DNA from: Nitrospirota bacterium
GTDB taxonomy: Bacteria > Nitrospirota > Thermodesulfovibrionia > Thermodesulfovibrionales > UBA1546
NCBI GenBank assembly: GCA_009773185.1
Contig: WPIF01000008.1
Coordinates: 79,235-143,234 of the forward strand
Direction: 5' to 3'
Length of the DNA stretch: 64,000 bases
The position numbers and the translations under genes are program-made. Positions 50,441-60,837 of this stretch are shown here, in pieces; within the stretch, counting starts at the first letter, position 1; every line of letters starts with the position of its first letter. The notes below the pieces were generated by a model that had not been told where the DNA came from, ran no database searches, and saw nothing but the letters and a program-made list of their open reading frames with translations.

Positions 50441-50653
50441 ATGGAGACGATGGGTTCACTGAAAGAAAAGATAGGCCTAATGGAGAGGGATGAGATAATC
50501 GCCGCCCTTAAAGAAAGCAACTGGATTATGGCAAGGGCAGCGAGAAAGCTCGGAATTACCGAAAGGATGATCGGTTACAAGATTAAAAAATACGGGATAA
50601 AGGAGGTGCGGTGGATTAAAGGGGCAGTGCAAGAGGAACAAACGGCAGGCTGA
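50441..50653 (+). CDS. Orphan Fis-type DNA-binding domain, NifA-like
   Basis: The frame is open from 50411, but that codon lies inside the sigma-54 promoter, so I chose ATG 50441 (ATG 50450 is also possible). The ~70-residue product is almost only a HTH: MERDEIIAALKESNWIMARA and then ARKLGITERMIGYKIKKYGI. It matches the HTH of the upstream activator at 18 of 27 residues. Lacking GAF and AAA+ parts it cannot activate sigma-54, so it may compete for the same sites. Confidence 0.75.
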   Translation: METMGSLKEKIGLMERDEIIAALKESNWIMARAARKLGITERMIGYKIKKYGIKEVRWIKGAVQEEQTAG

Positions 50654-50711
50654 TAGTTTTTTGCATGATCAATTTTATATTGATCAATTTAAGAAAGGGA
50701 GGAACATTAAA

Positions 50712-51617
50712 ATGAAAAAGATGAGGATTTTAGTTTTGGCGCTGTTTGCGGCAACTTTTTTTGCAAGCGGTGTTTTGGCAGAGGAAAAAAAAGTGGACGG
50801 CAAAACGGTCCATGAGGTGGAGACTGAGAAAGGGACGACCCTGGCGCATACAGTGGCGCCGGAGACTTCACCGGTATCGGGCAGCGCATCAATCGGTGTC
50901 TTTAACCGTTACGTATTCAGGGGCTATGAATTAAACTCGCACAGCTTTGTAATACAGCCCTCCATGAGCATTTCGTATAAGGGCCTTTCAGCTACGCTCT
51001 GGAGCAACATGGACAGTAATGTCAACAGTACTCAGAGCCTTACCAACGCAAACTATCTTGCAAATAATACAGGCAAGAAAGACATTAATGAGACCGATTA
51101 TACGCTGAGCTATACCTATGTGATTAAGAAGCTCAGCCTGACAGGCGGTTACATCTATTACGGTACGGATTATACGCCTGAAACAGAGGAGGTATTTGCA
51201 ACCGTGTCTTACGATACGTTGTTAAAGCCCTCATTCAGCGTCTACCGCGATGTAAATGAGTACGGAGGCACCTATTACAACGTATCAATTGCGCATTCGC
51301 TGCCGCTCTTTAAGGAGATAACACTTGACCTTGGCGCATCAGCCGGTTATTTCGCAGGAAGTGATCAGTACTGGAGCACGTACGAGGCTTCAACAGGCGC
51401 ATACACAGGCAAGAAATACAAGGCATTCCATGACGGCATGGTAAAAGCGGGCCTTACTATACCTGTAGCGAAAAATATGTCGCTTCAGCCTTTGGCCCAA
51501 TACTGGATTCCTTTGTCAGGCAAGGCAAAAAGGACAATAGACGGGATTTCTTATAATCCGAATGGAAAGCTTGATAGCACCTTTGTGGCTGGTGTTAATC
51601 TCATATTGAGCTTTTAA
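50712..51617 (+). CDS. TorF-like outer-membrane porin
   Basis: I chose ATG 50712, with AAAGGGAGG upstream; an earlier TTG at 50661 has none. This 301-residue protein has a signal peptide (MKKMRILVLALFAATFFASG, cut after VLA). The mature part begins with SASIGVFNRYVFRGYELNS, typical of the TorF/Gcw_chp putative porin family, and is rich in alternating aromatic strands. It lies between the orphan HTH and amt1, so it probably helps ammonium or another nitrogen source cross the outer membrane. Confidence 0.8.
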   Translation: MKKMRILVLALFAATFFASGVLAEEKKVDGKTVHEVETEKGTTLAHTVAPETSPVSGSASIGVFNRYVFRGYELNSHSFVIQPSMSISYKGLSATLWSNMDSNVNSTQSLTNANYLANNTGKKDINETDYTLSYTYVIKKLSLTGGYIYYGTDYTPETEEVFATVSYDTLLKPSFSVYRDVNEYGGTYYNVSIAHSLPLFKEITLDLGASAGYFAGSDQYWSTYEASTGAYTGKKYKAFHDGMVKAGLTIPVAKNMSLQPLAQYWIPLSGKAKRTIDGISYNPNGKLDSTFVAGVNLILSF

Positions 51618-51638
51618 GAAGAATTCTGGAGGGATAAA

Positions 51639-53641
<2,003 letters not shown>

Positions 53642-53660
53642 GTAATGCGCGGTTTTAAAA

Positions 53661-53689
53661 AAAGGACGGGCAATACCCGTCCTTTTTTT
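53661..53689 (+). terminator. Intrinsic terminator after glnB
   Basis: AAAGGACGGG (53661-53670), loop CAATA, CCCGTCCTTT (53676-53685) and a run of Ts. It separates the amt1-glnB unit from amt2. Confidence 0.92.
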
Positions 53690-53718
53690 ATGGCTCAAGC
53701 GAATGGGGCCTGATGTCA

Positions 53719-53748
53719 TACAAATTTGTAGGTGCATACAAAATTGTA
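53719..53748. promoter_or_regulatory. Paired activator sites, promoter 2
   Basis: TACAAATTTGTA (53719-53730) and TACAAAATTGTA (53737-53748), centres 18 bp apart, about 53.5 and 71.5 bp upstream of the -24 GG. Confidence 0.7.
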
Positions 53749-53794
53749 GCTTCAATTCTTCCGGGATATCTTTATAAATCAGCGCCTTATATTC

Positions 53795-53810
53795 TGGCAT
53801 GTATTTAGCT
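53795..53810 (+). promoter_or_regulatory. Sigma-54 promoter 2 (amt2)
   Basis: TGGCATGTATTTAGCT has GG (53796-53797) and GC (53808-53809) ten bases apart, about 50 bases before the amt2 start. Confidence 0.7.
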
Positions 53811-53858
53811 ATTATGTGATTAACAATTAAAGCTTACGGGTAAAAATGGAGGTGCAAG

Positions 53859-55211
53859 ATGAAAAAGTTAGTGAGTATGATGGTTTTGCTGTGTTTTATG
53901 GCTGCAGCAGGCGCTTTGTTTGCTGAGGAGGCCCAAATAGAGGTTCCAAAAGCAGAGGCTCCTGCGGTTACTGCGCCTGCGCCGTTAAAAGTGGATACAG
54001 GAGATACAGCATGGGTTCTGATTTCTGCTGCACTGGTTATGCTCATGACGCCTGGTTTGGCGCTTTTTTATGGCGGGATGGTAAGAAGAAAGAATGTGCT
54101 TGGCACAATCATGCAGAGCTTCATAGCCCTTGGCGTGATGACAATACTCTGGGTGCTTTACGGGTACAGCCTTTCATTCGGGCCTGACAAGTGGCATATA
54201 ATAGGAGGGCTTGAATGGATCGGCCTTAAGGGAGTAGGGCTTGAGCCGAATCCTGATTACGCAGCAACAATACCGCATCAGGCATTCATGATATTCCAGA
54301 TGATGTTTGCCGTGATTACTCCTGCGCTTATCACAGGTGCATTTGCCGAGAGATTTAAGTTTAAGACTTATCTGGTATTTCTTGTTCTCTGGGCAACCCT
54401 GGTTTATTTCCCTCTGGCACACTGGGTATGGGGTGTTGGAGGATGGATACGGAACCTTGGAGCTCTTGATTTTGCAGGAGGCCTGGTTGTGCATATAAGC
54501 TCGGGTGTATCTGCATTGGCTGCTGCAATTGTTGTAGGCAAAAGAAAAAGCCACGGGCTTGAGAACATGGCTCCGCATAATCTATCAATGACACTTTTAG
54601 GCGCTGCCTTGCTCTGGTTTGGATGGTTCGGGTTTAATGGCGGAAGCGCTGTTGCATCAGGCGCGCTTGCAACTTCTGCTTTTGTTGTAACTCATATTGC
54701 TACAGCAGCTGCGGCATTGTCGTGGATGGTAGTGGAATGGATTTACAGGGGAAAGGCTACGGTTCTTGGTGCAGCTTCAGGAGCTGTTGCAGGCCTTGTT
54801 GCAATAACCCCTGGGTCAGGTTTTGTAGGCCCGATGCCGGCATTAATCATAGGGCTTGTGGCAGGAACGTTGTGTTATATGGCAGTTAATTTAAAGACAA
54901 AATTGGGGTACGATGATTCACTTGATGCAGTGGGAGTTCACGGAGTAGGGGGCACCTGGGGCGCAATTGCAACCGGCTTGTTTGCATCAAAGGCAATTAA
55001 CAGCGCTGGGAATAACGGCCTGTTTTTTGGGAATGCATCTCTGCTATGGAGCCAGTTAATAAGCATTGGTGCTGCATGGGTTTATTCATTTGTGATCACT
55101 CTCGTGTTGCTTAAAGTCCTTGACTGGACCATGGGGTTGAGGGTGAGCGATGAAGAAGAATATGAAGGGCTTGACCTGAGCCAGCATGGCGAAAGCGGGT
55201 ATACACTATAA
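53859..55211 (+). CDS. amt: Ammonium transporter
   Basis: This 450-residue Amt has a cleavable signal peptide (GALFAEEAQI), a short linker, then canonical segments: MTPGLALFYGGMVRRKNVL, AFAERFKFKTY, VVHISSGVSALAAAIVVG (first pore His), LWFGWFGFNGGSAVASG and VHGVGGTWGAIATG (second pore His). GAGGTG lies before the start. It is followed by glnK2 after 165 bases. Confidence 0.96.
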   Translation: MKKLVSMMVLLCFMAAAGALFAEEAQIEVPKAEAPAVTAPAPLKVDTGDTAWVLISAALVMLMTPGLALFYGGMVRRKNVLGTIMQSFIALGVMTILWVLYGYSLSFGPDKWHIIGGLEWIGLKGVGLEPNPDYAATIPHQAFMIFQMMFAVITPALITGAFAERFKFKTYLVFLVLWATLVYFPLAHWVWGVGGWIRNLGALDFAGGLVVHISSGVSALAAAIVVGKRKSHGLENMAPHNLSMTLLGAALLWFGWFGFNGGSAVASGALATSAFVVTHIATAAAALSWMVVEWIYRGKATVLGAASGAVAGLVAITPGSGFVGPMPALIIGLVAGTLCYMAVNLKTKLGYDDSLDAVGVHGVGGTWGAIATGLFASKAINSAGNNGLFFGNASLLWSQLISIGAAWVYSFVITLVLLKVLDWTMGLRVSDEEEYEGLDLSQHGESGYTL

Positions 55212-55235
55212 AATGAGATCATTAGAAGGACATAG

Positions 55236-55718
<483 letters not shown>

Positions 55719-55789
55719 GTTGGGTATTAACCGGGATTGGCTCAGGATGCCGGTTCCGGTTAACCTCATAGAAACAAATCTGTATTTCC

Positions 55790-55801
55790 TACAAAAATGT
55801 A
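55790..55801. promoter_or_regulatory. Distal activator site, promoter 3
   Basis: TACAAAAATGTA is the core of a longer inverted repeat, TTTCCTACA-AAAA-TGTAGGAAA. Its centre is about 144 bp upstream of the -24 GG of promoter 3. Confidence 0.65.
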
Positions 55802-55860
55802 GGAAATGTATTAACTCGTTGTTTTTGAAGAAATAAAAGAATGAAAGTGGAAGCAATTGC

Positions 55861-55872
55861 TACAAAATTGTA
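55861..55872. promoter_or_regulatory. Proximal activator site, promoter 3
   Basis: TACAAAATTGTA, extended to CTACAAAATTGTAG. Its centre is about 73 bp upstream of the -24 GG of promoter 3, matching the distal site spacing of promoters 1 and 2. Confidence 0.65.
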
Positions 55873-55938
55873 GGAATTGTCCTGCATTTCAATGCAAAAA
55901 ATCCTTAATAAACAATAAGCTGCCTTCAGGCATGACTC

Positions 55939-55954
55939 TGGCATTCCTTCTGCG
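55939..55954 (+). promoter_or_regulatory. Sigma-54 promoter 3 (amt3)
   Basis: TGGCATTCCTTCTGCG has GG (55940-55941) and GC (55952-55953) ten bases apart, about 40 bases before amt3. Confidence 0.7.
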
Positions 55955-55992
55955 GACACAAATAACCCGCGAACCCTAAAAGGAGCTTTAAA

Positions 55993-57300
55993 ATGAGAAA
56001 AAGATTGATTTCCCTGATAATCTCAGCTGGCGCCCTGTCTTTATTGCCTGTCTGCGCATATGCCCAGGAAACTGGCAAAGTTGACAGCGGCGATACCGCC
56101 TTTGTGCTTTTGTCTGCTGCCTTTGTAATGCTGATGACTCCAGGTCTGGCAATGTTTTATGGGGGCATGGTCAGGAAAAAAAACGTCCTTGGCACAATCA
56201 TGCACAGCTTTGTTGCCATAGCTGTTGTGAGCATTCAGTGGATACTGATAGGCTATAGTCTTTCCTTCGGCCCGGATATAAACGGAATCATAGGAGGGCT
56301 TGATTGGATTGGGCTTAAGGGGGTAGGGCTTGTTCCAAATCCTGATTATGCTCCGACTATCCCACATCTGGCATTTATGATATACCAGGCAATGTTTGCT
56401 GTTATAACTCCTGCGCTTATAAGCGGGGCCTTTGCTGAAAGGATGAAATTCTCTTCGTTTCTTTTATTTATACTTTTATGGACAACCCTTGTATATGACC
56501 CTGTAGCTCACTGGGTATGGGGAACCGGGGGCTGGATGAAAAATTCGGGAGTGCTTGATTTTGCAGGCGGTATAGTTGTCCATATAACATCAGGGATATC
56601 TGCGCTTGCCGCTGCCTTATTCATAGGCAGGAGAAAGGGCTTTATGCGGGAGCCGATGCCCCCGCATAATCTTCCGTTGACTGTTTTAGGGGCAGGGCTT
56701 TTGTGGTTTGGATGGTTCGGGTTTAATGCAGGAAGCGCTCTTTCCGCCGGGGGTTTAAGCACAATGGCATTTGTTACCACGCATACCGCTGCTGTGTCGG
56801 CAACGCTTGTGTGGGTTGTAATCGAATGGCTTCACAGGGGCAAGCCAACCATGTTCGGCGCTGCAACAGGTTCGATTGCCGGGCTTGCGACTATTACACC
56901 TGCCTCGGGATTTGTCGGGCCTATGCCTGCGCTTGCTATTGGTTTATTGGCCGGCAGTGTGTGTTATTTTGCTTTAAATATGAAAGGCAAACTTAGATAT
57001 GATGATTCCCTCGACGCCTTTGGCGTACACGGTGTTGGCGGGATTTTAGGAACACTGGGCGCAGGATTGTTTGCAGAAAAGCTCATAAACCCATCAGGCG
57101 CTGACGGGCTGTTCTTTGGCAATCCTCACCAGCTTGTTGTTCAGATGATGGCTATTGCAACGGTTGTCGTATATTCATTTGGAGTTACATTCATCCTGCT
57201 GAAATTAATAGACTGGAGCATGGGCCTCAGAGTTTCCGAGGAAGACGAGATGATGGGGCTTGACCTTAGCCAGCACGAAGAAAGCGGGTATACTCTTTAA
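55993..57300 (+). CDS. amt: Ammonium transporter
   Basis: This 435-residue Amt is close to amt2 (MTPGLAMFYGGMVRKKNVL, LWFGWFGFNAGSALSAG, VHGVGGILGTLGAG). It has a signal peptide (MRKRLISLIISAGALSLLPV, cut near AYA) and its own sigma-54 promoter. There is no PII gene after it; an octamer-phased dyad follows. Likely a duplicate for low ammonium conditions. Confidence 0.96.
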   Translation: MRKRLISLIISAGALSLLPVCAYAQETGKVDSGDTAFVLLSAAFVMLMTPGLAMFYGGMVRKKNVLGTIMHSFVAIAVVSIQWILIGYSLSFGPDINGIIGGLDWIGLKGVGLVPNPDYAPTIPHLAFMIYQAMFAVITPALISGAFAERMKFSSFLLFILLWTTLVYDPVAHWVWGTGGWMKNSGVLDFAGGIVVHITSGISALAAALFIGRRKGFMREPMPPHNLPLTVLGAGLLWFGWFGFNAGSALSAGGLSTMAFVTTHTAAVSATLVWVVIEWLHRGKPTMFGAATGSIAGLATITPASGFVGPMPALAIGLLAGSVCYFALNMKGKLRYDDSLDAFGVHGVGGILGTLGAGLFAEKLINPSGADGLFFGNPHQLVVQMMAIATVVVYSFGVTFILLKLIDWSMGLRVSEEDEMMGLDLSQHEESGYTL

Positions 57301-57301
57301 C

Positions 57302-57373
57302 GCGTTAATGCGTTGAGCGCTAAGCGTTTATTGCGGAGACATTACGCGCTACAACCCGATAAACGCTATAACT
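57302..57373. repeat. Octamer-phased dyad at convergent gene ends
   Basis: Nine 8-bp units starting GCGTTAAT, GCGTTGAG, CGCTAAGC, GTTTATTG form an imperfect inverted repeat. AGCGTTTAT (57323-57331) pairs exactly with ATAAACGCT (57359-57367). It fills the gap between amt3 and the convergent pseudokinase gene and may serve as a two-way terminator. Confidence 0.55.
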
Positions 57374-57376
57374 ATA

Positions 57377-58714
57377 TTATTCGGATTTTGTGTCCGGCTC
57401 TTTTTTGCTTTTTGAAAGGGCCTTAAGGTCTGTGAATATATCATCTATACCCTGGTATCTGTCTTCCCGTACTTTCTTTATGCACTTTATGACGATTTCA
57501 TCGAGCCAGTCAGGCACATCCTCAACAATATCAATAACCCGTGTTGAGCCGAGATCTTCCAGCTTGCCTGTCAGCATTTCATAGAGAATAACGCCTGACG
57601 AGTAAATGTCGGCCCTCACATCAGGAGAAAGCCCCCTGGTGGATTCAGGAGAGATGTATGCCGAAGACAATGCCCTTTTCAAAAAAGAAATATTGTTCCT
57701 GGCATCAATAACTATATTGTCAGGACTTAACAGGCCAAATGGCTGGCCGCTGTTATAGGATTCCTGAAGACTTTTAAGTATCTGAACCCAGAGCTTAAGG
57801 CTGTACTTTGGTTCTATCCTTCCGTTTTTTATAAAACTTCTAAGGGTGCTTTTTCCTTCAAGGCTTATATCTATATCTTCCTTGTGGGGTGGGGCAAGCA
57901 TGTGTATTTTTTCCCTGACATCCTTGAATGCAGGGTCAGCCTTATCAATCTCTCTGAATATATCAAGGGCTTTCTGTGCTTCGCCAATCTTTTCAAGATT
58001 AAAGGCATACAGGTAGAAGTCCTCTATGTTTGACGAATCAGGTTTTTGCCCGCGAAGAGAAAACCCGAACATCTCAACAGCCTCTTTCACCAGGCCTTCT
58101 TTCTCAAGCAGGACAGATGCCCTCTTGTACTCCCCTGCCTCCCTGTAAGCCTTGGCAGCAGCGAGCCTTCTGCCGGCCCGTTCCATAATTATTGCAGCTT
58201 CAATCTTTTTCCCTGCTTTGTCGTAGAGCTTTGCAGCTTCCTCATATTCACCCTCCTGCATGGAAACTTCTGCAGAGGCCTCAATGTTCCCTTCTTTTTC
58301 ATGTAGTTCTTTTGCTTTTTGAGTCATGCCCAGAAACTCATAGAGCCTGGCAGCCTGTTGGTAGTCCTTGCCTTTTTCATAAAGCACAGCAGCCTTTTTA
58401 TAATCCTTGAACTTGTTTTCATATACACTTGCAGCTGATACGAACTTGCCTTCTTTTTCGTAGGCAGCAGCCTCATTCTTATAATCCTCGGTTAAGGTAG
58501 TCTTCAGTTTTTTCCCTATGGTGTTTTTATATATAAACCCGACAAGGAAGAATAGGGCGGCAAGTACAGGAATGAGGATAATAAGAAATATAATTAAAAG
58601 CCCGGTGTTTGCCTGTTTTGCCGGGGATGCGGAATTCAGGGCTGTTTCCTCGATAAAAGGTGTGTTGAAACGTGATAAGAGATCAAATAGTATCAATATC
58701 CATTCTCTCTGCAT
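57377..58714 (-). CDS. TPR protein with pseudokinase C-lobe
   Basis: This 445-residue protein has one N-terminal membrane segment (about 33-65), TPR-type repeats (about 75-270, for example AASVYENKFKDYKKAAVLYEKGKDY) and a C-terminal kinase-like lobe. The lobe shows GLLSPDNIVIDARNN in place of the HRDxKxxN loop, no DFG, then SPDVRADIYSSGVILYEMLTGK (C-lobe signature). The N-lobe with ATP-binding loop and lysine is missing, so it should not phosphorylate. It is likely a membrane scaffold. Confidence 0.8.
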   Translation of the reverse strand: MQREWILILFDLLSRFNTPFIEETALNSASPAKQANTGLLIIFLIILIPVLAALFFLVGFIYKNTIGKKLKTTLTEDYKNEAAAYEKEGKFVSAASVYENKFKDYKKAAVLYEKGKDYQQAARLYEFLGMTQKAKELHEKEGNIEASAEVSMQEGEYEEAAKLYDKAGKKIEAAIIMERAGRRLAAAKAYREAGEYKRASVLLEKEGLVKEAVEMFGFSLRGQKPDSSNIEDFYLYAFNLEKIGEAQKALDIFREIDKADPAFKDVREKIHMLAPPHKEDIDISLEGKSTLRSFIKNGRIEPKYSLKLWVQILKSLQESYNSGQPFGLLSPDNIVIDARNNISFLKRALSSAYISPESTRGLSPDVRADIYSSGVILYEMLTGKLEDLGSTRVIDIVEDVPDWLDEIVIKCIKKVREDRYQGIDDIFTDLKALSKSKKEPDTKSE

Positions 58715-58792
58715 CGCTTTATTCTACAACAAACCCGGGTTTTTCTTTTTTATTCTTCTAAGAAATTTCATATATATGATAAAGTATACAAA

Positions 58793-60391
58793 ATGAAAAA
58801 TACATCTGTGTTTTGCTTGTTGATTTTTGCACTGTCAGTAACTCTGCTTTCCTGTGCCCGGGAGCCGGAGGTAAAAAAACCCAACGCAGTAACAATCGGC
58901 TCACTTGCAGACGCAAAGAGACTCCTTCCTTTGCTTGCCTCTGACAGCGCATCAGGAGATATAAGCGGTTGGATATTCAACGGACTCACCAAATACGACA
59001 AAAATATAAAAATTAAGGGCGACCTTGCAGAGTCATGGGACATATCTCCGGACGGGCTTAAAATAGTTTTTCATCTGAGAAAAGGTGTCCTGTGGCATGA
59101 CGGCATTGAGTTCACTGCTGACGATGTTATATTCACTTATGACACAGTTATTAACCCAAAGGTGGCAACTCCTTACGGCAGCAATTATGGGCCTGTTTCA
59201 AGGGTTGAGAAGATGAACAGCTACACGGTTAAGGTTATTTATAAAGAACCTTATGCGCCTGCCCTGGAGTCATGGGGCATGGGAATTATACCTAAACATA
59301 TACTTGAAGGAAAAGATATAACTGCCGAATATTACAATAGAAATCCAGTAGGAACCGGTCCTTATAAATTAAAGGAGTGGATTACGGGACAGAAGATAGT
59401 ACTTGAGGCCTTTGATAATTATTTTGAGGGCAGGCCTAAGATAGACAGATACATAACAAGAGTTATACCTGACAATGCCACAATGTTCCTTGAGCTTAAG
59501 TTCGGGGGGATTGACGTTATGGGACTCACACCTCCGCAGTACAAGCTCCAGGCTGATAAAGAATTCTTCAATAAATACTTTCAGAAGTTTAAATATCCTT
59601 CTTTTGGTTACACATATCTGGGCTATAACCTGCTTGACCCCAAATTTCAGGACAAAAGGATAAGGCAGGCGCTGACGCATGCTATAAACAAAAAAGATAT
59701 CATCGCTGGCGTGCTTCTTGGTTACGGTACCCCTTGTACCGGCCCATTTCCTCCCGAGTCCTGGGCGTATAACTCTGCAGCAAAAGACCTTGAGTACAAT
59801 CCTGAAAAAGCTAAAAAACTTTTTGAGGAAGCGGGCTGGCGAGCGGGGAAAAGCGGGTTATTGGAAAAAGACGGAAAATCTTTTGTATTTACTGTATTGG
59901 TAAATCAGGGGAATGATGCAAGGCTTAAGACTGCTCAGATTATCAAAGAAAACCTTAAGACAGTTGGGGTTGAGGTAAACATTAAAGTACTTGAGTGGCA
60001 GGCATTGCTTCATGAATTCATAGACAAAAAGCGTTTTGAGGCGATTATCATGGGATGGGCATTATCGCGTGACCCTGATATATATGATATCTGGCATTCA
60101 TCCAAGACAAAAGAGGGTGAGTTTAATTTTATCTCCTACAAAAGTGATGAGGTAGACAGGCTGCTGCTTGATGGCAGGCGGACATTTGATATGGAGAAAA
60201 GAAAAAAGATTTATCACAGGATACATGAAATCCTTTCTGAAGACCAGCCTTATACATTTCTGTATGTTCCTGATGCATTGCCCGTGCTCCACAAGAGGTT
60301 TAAGGGTGTAGAAAAAGCGCCCATCGGCATCTGGCATGACTTTATCCACTGGTATGTGCCGAAAAACAAGGTGGATTGGTACGGGGCTTAG
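58793..60391 (+). CDS. Peptide-type ABC substrate-binding lipoprotein
   Basis: This 532-residue SBP_bac_5 (DppA/OppA-type) protein has a lipobox TLLSC (Cys21). It shows LAESWDISPDGLKIVFHLRKGVLWHDG, FTADDVIFTYD and GTGPYKLKEW, as is usual. It binds peptides or nickel complexes in the periplasm. No permease or ATPase genes lie beside it, so partners are encoded elsewhere. The ATG is close to a GATAAAGTATAC stretch and has no clear ribosome site. Confidence 0.93.
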   Translation: MKNTSVFCLLIFALSVTLLSCAREPEVKKPNAVTIGSLADAKRLLPLLASDSASGDISGWIFNGLTKYDKNIKIKGDLAESWDISPDGLKIVFHLRKGVLWHDGIEFTADDVIFTYDTVINPKVATPYGSNYGPVSRVEKMNSYTVKVIYKEPYAPALESWGMGIIPKHILEGKDITAEYYNRNPVGTGPYKLKEWITGQKIVLEAFDNYFEGRPKIDRYITRVIPDNATMFLELKFGGIDVMGLTPPQYKLQADKEFFNKYFQKFKYPSFGYTYLGYNLLDPKFQDKRIRQALTHAINKKDIIAGVLLGYGTPCTGPFPPESWAYNSAAKDLEYNPEKAKKLFEEAGWRAGKSGLLEKDGKSFVFTVLVNQGNDARLKTAQIIKENLKTVGVEVNIKVLEWQALLHEFIDKKRFEAIIMGWALSRDPDIYDIWHSSKTKEGEFNFISYKSDEVDRLLLDGRRTFDMEKRKKIYHRIHEILSEDQPYTFLYVPDALPVLHKRFKGVEKAPIGIWHDFIHWYVPKNKVDWYGA

Positions 60392-60410
60392 GGTTAGGGG
60401 ACCACAAAGC

Positions 60411-60605
60411 TTATCCCTTATGCGATTTTATAAAATTAGTTATTGAGCGGTCATAGGTGCGTTCCTCTTCTTTGGTGAAGAAACACGCAGGCAGTTCTCC
60501 GTTTTTCCTGTGATAATGCAGGCATTCGCAGCACCTGTTCTTCCTCTCGCATGATGCATAAGTGCAGTTGCAGTATTTCCTGTTTTTTTCCTGAATGCAT
60601 TCCAT
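60411..60605 (-). CDS. DUF6485-family small Cys-rich protein
   Basis: This 64-residue protein has seven clustered cysteines (CNCTYASCERKNRCCECLHYH and one in PACFF), matching DUF6485, and ends YDRSITNFI. The cysteines suggest a metal-binding site. The start is preceded by AGGAGG on the minus strand. Function unknown. Confidence 0.8.
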   Translation of the reverse strand: MECIQEKNRKYCNCTYASCERKNRCCECLHYHRKNGELPACFFTKEEERTYDRSITNFIKSHKG

Positions 60606-60639
60606 AAAAAACCTCCTGTGGTATTTTTTGAGCGCTATT

Positions 60640-60776
60640 TAGAGTCTGTTTATAAACTCGACCAGTTGCCACTCTTGTCATGCTGAATTCATTTCAGCAT
60701 CTCGTATTATTAATGGGTTATGAGACCCCGAAACAAGTTCAGGGTGACATAATGGCTACTTTATAAGCAGACACTA
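60640..60776. repeat. MITE-like palindromic element
   Basis: Terminal inverted repeats of 17 bp (TAGAGTCTGTTTATAAA at 60640-60656, and TTTATAAGCAGACACTA at 60760-60776, two mismatches) enclose two inverted related motifs of the form GTCAnnCTGAAyTnnTTTCnGnnTCTC. The whole could fold as one long hairpin. No coding frame is inside. Confidence 0.6.
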
Positions 60777-60825
60777 TTTATTATATCCCAAACGTATTAC
60801 CTCTTTTAATACATATATGTGATGC

Positions 60826-60831
60826 TATAAT
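60826..60831 (+). promoter_or_regulatory. Extended -10 of leaderless nrdJ transcript
   Basis: TGCTATAAT ends six bases before the nrdJ ATG and no ribosome site is visible, so the transcript probably begins at or next to the start codon. Confidence 0.5.
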
Positions 60832-60837
60832 ATTTTT

